Below, piece by piece: positions 14,804 to 17,264 of a DNA stretch of 17,264 nt; the first letter of the stretch is position 1, and every line of letters starts with the position of its first letter. The position numbers and the translations under genes are program-made. Source of the DNA: Rhodobacteraceae bacterium UBA6236 (GTDB lineage: Bacteria > Pseudomonadota > Alphaproteobacteria > Rhodobacterales > Rhodobacteraceae); assembly GCA_002440945.1 (NCBI GenBank), contig DJWG01000030.1:1-17264 (forward strand), in the 5' to 3' direction. The notes beneath the pieces are model-generated. The model made no database searches. It was not told where the DNA came from and worked only from the letters and a program-made list of their open reading frames with translations.

Positions 14804-15853
14804 ATGTTCCTTGATCCCGCCCGATCCAACGCCTCAGCCGCCCGCCCGGTCTGCGGCCCGCTGTCGGATCGCTTTGCCCGCGTGGTGCGCTACCTGCGCG
14901 TCTCGGTCACCGACCGCTGCGATTTCCGTTGCAGCTATTGCATGGCCGAACAGGTGAAGTTCCTGCCCCGCAAGGATCTTCTGTCGCTCGAGGAACTCGA
15001 CCGGCTGTGTTCCGCCTTCATCGGCCTTGGGGTGCGCAAGCTGCGCGTGACCGGGGGCGAACCGCTGGTGCGCCGCGACATCCTGACCTTCTTCCGCGCC
15101 ATGTCGCGCCATCTGGACAGCGGCGCCTTGACGGAACTGACGCTGACCACGAACGGCAGCCAGCTTGCCCGCCACGCCGCCGATCTGGCCGCCTGCGGGG
15201 TGCGGCGGGTCAATGTCTCGCTCGATACGCTGGATGCGGCGCGCTTTGCCCGGCTTACCCGGCGCGGGCAGGTGCAGCCGGTGCTTGACGGGATCGCGGC
15301 CGCGAAACGCGCCGGGATGAAGGTCAAGATCAACACCGTGGCGCTGAAGGGTTTCACCGAAGACGAGATGTTCCCGCTGGTCGACTGGTGCGCGGGCGAA
15401 GGTCACGACGTGACCTTCATCGAGATCATGCCGATGGGCGAAGACGGCATGATGGACCGGCTGGACCAGTACCTGCCGCTTTCTGAGCTGCGCGCCCGGT
15501 TGGCGGAACGGTTCACGCTCGTGCCGCTCTCGGAAACCACGGGCGGGCCGGCCCGCTATGTGCGGCTGGCAGAGACGGGCCAGAAGATCGGCTTCATCAC
15601 GCCGCTCAGCCACAGTTTCTGTGAAACCTGCAACCGGGTGCGGCTGTCGTGCACGGGGGAATTGTTCCCCTGTCTGGGCCAGGAGGGCGCGACGGACCTG
15701 CGCAGCGTCCTGCGCGCGGCTTCTGAACCCGGGGTTCTGGAACAGGCGATCCGCGACGGCATCGCCCGCAAACCCAGGGGCCATGACTTCGACTATTCGC
15801 GCGGGACGCCTTCGGGCGTAATCGCGCGCGGCATGAACCATACCGGCGGCTGA
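14804..15853 (+). CDS. moaA: GTP 3',8-cyclase MoaA (radical SAM)
   Basis: 349 residues. ATG 14804 is chosen: GGAGAG lies 8 nt before it inside the moeA end, while the frame upstream (from 14741) is inside moeA. MoaA converts GTP to 3',8-cyclo-dehydro-GTP, the first step of Moco synthesis. The N-terminal radical-SAM cluster is CDFRCSYC (Cys39, Cys43, Cys46), then [10 protein letters not shown]. The C-terminal substrate-binding cluster Cx2Cx13C is Cys273, Cys276 and Cys290. The chain ends in the conserved Gly-Gly (NHTGG), which MoaA needs for activity. Both 4Fe-4S clusters make it oxygen-sensitive, in line with anaerobic use. Confidence 0.95.
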   Translation: MFLDPARSNASAARPVCGPLSDRFARVVRYLRVSVTDRCDFRCSYCMAEQVKFLPRKDLLSLEELDRLCSAFIGLGVRKLRVTGGEPLVRRDILTFFRAMSRHLDSGALTELTLTTNGSQLARHAADLAACGVRRVNVSLDTLDAARFARLTRRGQVQPVLDGIAAAKRAGMKVKINTVALKGFTEDEMFPLVDWCAGEGHDVTFIEIMPMGEDGMMDRLDQYLPLSELRARLAERFTLVPLSETTGGPARYVRLAETGQKIGFITPLSHSFCETCNRVRLSCTGELFPCLGQEGATDLRSVLRAASEPGVLEQAIRDGIARKPRGHDFDYSRGTPSGVIARGMNHTGG

Positions 15854-15867
15854 CAGGTGATGATGCC

Positions 15868-16122
15868 ATGACCACCCTTGACGTTCTTTACTTCGCCTGG
15901 CTGCGCGAACGCATCGACTGCCCGAAAGAGCGGATCGTGACCCCGGCCCTGACCGTCGCCGATCTGGTGGCCGACCTCGCCGCGCGCGACGCCCGCCACG
16001 CCGCCGCCTTTGCCGATCCGTCCGCCATTCGCGTGGCGCTGGATCAGGAACTGGCCGAGTTTTCCGCCCCCCTTGCGGGTGTCCGCGAGGTGGCTTTCTT
16101 TCCGCCGATGACCGGCGGCTGA
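15868..16122 (+). CDS. moaD: Molybdopterin synthase small subunit MoaD
   Basis: 84 residues, ubiquitin-like, ending FFPPMTGG. The terminal Gly-Gly (83-84) is the site that MoeB adenylylates and that then carries the thiocarboxylate sulphur for dithiolene formation. AGGTGA lies 7 nt before ATG. It sits 14 bp after moaA and 10 bp before its activator moeB. The partner large subunit moaE is not in the window and must be elsewhere. Confidence 0.94.
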   Translation: MTTLDVLYFAWLRERIDCPKERIVTPALTVADLVADLAARDARHAAAFADPSAIRVALDQELAEFSAPLAGVREVAFFPPMTGG

Positions 16123-16132
16123 GGGACCAAGG

Positions 16133-16918
16133 ATGAACGCCCACCCCCCGCTTTATGCTGACGAGGAATTGCAGCGCTATGCCCGCCACATCGTGCTGCG
16201 CGAAATCGGCGGGCCCGGTCAGGCGCGGCTGAAACGCGCCCGGGTGCTGGTGATCGGCGCGGGCGGGCTTGGGGCGCCGGTGCTGATGTATCTGGCCGCC
16301 GCCGGGGTGGGGCAGATCGCGGTGGTTGATGATGATGTCGTCTCGGTGTCGAACCTGCAACGGCAGGTGATCCATGCCGAAGACCGGATCGGCATGGCCA
16401 AGGTCCGCTCGGCCCAGATCGCGGTGGCGGGGATCAACCCTTATGTGAGGCTGGTCCCGGTCGAAGACCGGCTTGACGCCGCGAAGGCCGCGGCGCTGGT
16501 GCCGGGGCAGGATCTTGTCATCGACGCGACGGATGATATGGAAACCCGCCACATGCTGAATGCCGCCTGCGTGGCCGCGCGGGTGCCGCTTCTGTCGGGC
16601 GCGATCAGCCAATGGGAAGGGCAGATGACCCTTTACGATCCGGCCCATGATGCGCCCTGCCTTGCCTGCCTTTTTCCGGTGATCCCGCCGGCCGAGCTTT
16701 TGCCCACCTGCGCCGCCGCCGGGGTCATGGGCGCCCTGCCGGGGATCATCGGGTCGATGATGGCGGCCGAGGCGATCAAGGAGTTGACCGGCGCGGGCCG
16801 CACCTTGCGCGGGCGGCTGGTGATCCAGGACGTGCTTTGGGGCGAGAACCGTGAAATCGCCGTATCACGCCGCGCGGGTTGTCCGGTCTGCGGCCATATC
16901 CACAAAGAGGACGCATGA
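16133..16918 (+). CDS. moeB: MoaD adenylyltransferase MoeB
   Basis: 261 residues (E. coli 249), with no C-terminal rhodanese domain, so MoeB rather than the longer MOCS3/ThiF-rhodanese type. It adenylylates the MoaD C-terminal glycine. Nucleotide loop [11 protein letters not shown] (Gly42-Gly47), [14 protein letters not shown] and the ATP-binding DATDDMETR are visible. The zinc site is Cys176/Cys179 (CLAC) and Cys250/Cys253 (CPVC). HesA/ThiF proteins that serve thiamine are close relatives, but location beside moaD decides the name. Its stop overlaps the moaC start (ATGA). Confidence 0.93.
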   Translation: MNAHPPLYADEELQRYARHIVLREIGGPGQARLKRARVLVIGAGGLGAPVLMYLAAAGVGQIAVVDDDVVSVSNLQRQVIHAEDRIGMAKVRSAQIAVAGINPYVRLVPVEDRLDAAKAAALVPGQDLVIDATDDMETRHMLNAACVAARVPLLSGAISQWEGQMTLYDPAHDAPCLACLFPVIPPAELLPTCAAAGVMGALPGIIGSMMAAEAIKELTGAGRTLRGRLVIQDVLWGENREIAVSRRAGCPVCGHIHKEDA

Positions 16919-17264
16919 CGCTCACGCATTTCGACGCTCACGGCAATGCCCATATGGTCGATGTCTCGGACAAGGCGGAAACCCGGCGCATGGCCTTGGC
17001 CGAAGCCCGGGTCATCATGCTGCCCGAGACGCTGGAACGTGTCACCTCCGGCACCGCCAGCAAGGGCGATGTGCTGGGCGTGGCGCGGATCGCCGGGATC
17101 ATGGCTGCCAAGCGCACCGCTGATCTGATCCCGCTGTGCCATCCGCTGGGTCTGGACAAGGTGTCGGTGAGGGTGACCCCCGACGACGACCTGCCGGGCT
17201 TCATCGTCACCGCGGAGGCCCGTGTCAGCGGCCCGACGGGGGTCGAGATGGAGGCGCTGACGGC
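16915..17264 (+). CDS. moaC: Cyclic pyranopterin monophosphate synthase MoaC, cut by window edge
   Basis: The first 116 residues of a protein normally about 160 long. ATG 16915 overlaps the moeB stop by 4 bp; AGAGG precedes it. MoaC turns the MoaA product into cyclic pyranopterin monophosphate. Present: [31 protein letters not shown], the active-site block [14 protein letters not shown] and the start of [11 protein letters not shown]. The catalytic Lys/Asp region near the C-terminus lies outside. The order moeA-moaA-moaD-moeB-moaC lets all be co-translated. Confidence 0.95.
   Translation, partial: MTLTHFDAHGNAHMVDVSDKAETRRMALAEARVIMLPETLERVTSGTASKGDVLGVARIAGIMAAKRTADLIPLCHPLGLDKVSVRVTPDDDLPGFIVTAEARVSGPTGVEMEALT

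Noticed and set aside
1..17264. CRISPR arrays, insertion sequences, rRNA genes
   Set aside because: No regularly spaced repeat-spacer array, transposase motif with terminal repeats, or rRNA-like sequence was seen.

Overview
The window is high-GC DNA whose protein families and divergent TMAO/DMSO-reductase regulators suggest an alphaproteobacterium, most likely of the Rhodobacter/Paracoccus group. That placement is an inference from protein resemblance, codon use and the tRNA-Phe sequence. Two very different regions meet near position 5771.

Left region (1-5771): the end of an integrated mobile element. Positions 5727-5771 are the 3' part of a tRNA-Phe(GAA) gene, from the anticodon loop to CCA, with no matching 5' half. 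This is the classic scar of a site-specific integrative element, so the intact tRNA and probably the integrase lie beyond the left edge. Inside the element seven genes run on the minus strand away from the scar: a winged-helix replication-initiator-like protein, a MobC/VirD1-like DNA-binding protein, a TacA/TacT-type DUF1778-GNAT toxin-antitoxin pair, a hipB-hipA pair, and a DUF262-family protein cut by the window edge. Hairpins and repeats lie between the mob-like and rep-like genes, and direct repeats lie beside the scar. This is a mobile unit with stability and probable defence cargo.

Right region (5874-17264): host-type metabolism. After a small membrane protein comes an anaerobic TMAO respiration locus: torT-like periplasmic binding protein (minus), torS-like tripartite sensor kinase (plus), torR-like response regulator (minus) and torA-like molybdenum reductase (plus). 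The torT and torS starts overlap on opposite strands and the torS and torR stops overlap. Upstream of torA lies a near-consensus FNR box. Downstream, in the same direction and tightly packed, are moeA, moaA, moaD, moeB and moaC (cut by the right edge), which make the molybdenum cofactor that TorA needs.

The most unusual gene is torA. It carries a Tat signal and a complete reductase body, and then a C-terminal monohaem cytochrome c domain (CxxCH plus a candidate distal Met) resembling the C-terminal domain of the pentahaem cytochrome TorC/DorC. The window has no torC/dorC and no torD/dorD chaperone, so part of the electron donor appears to be fused to the reductase.
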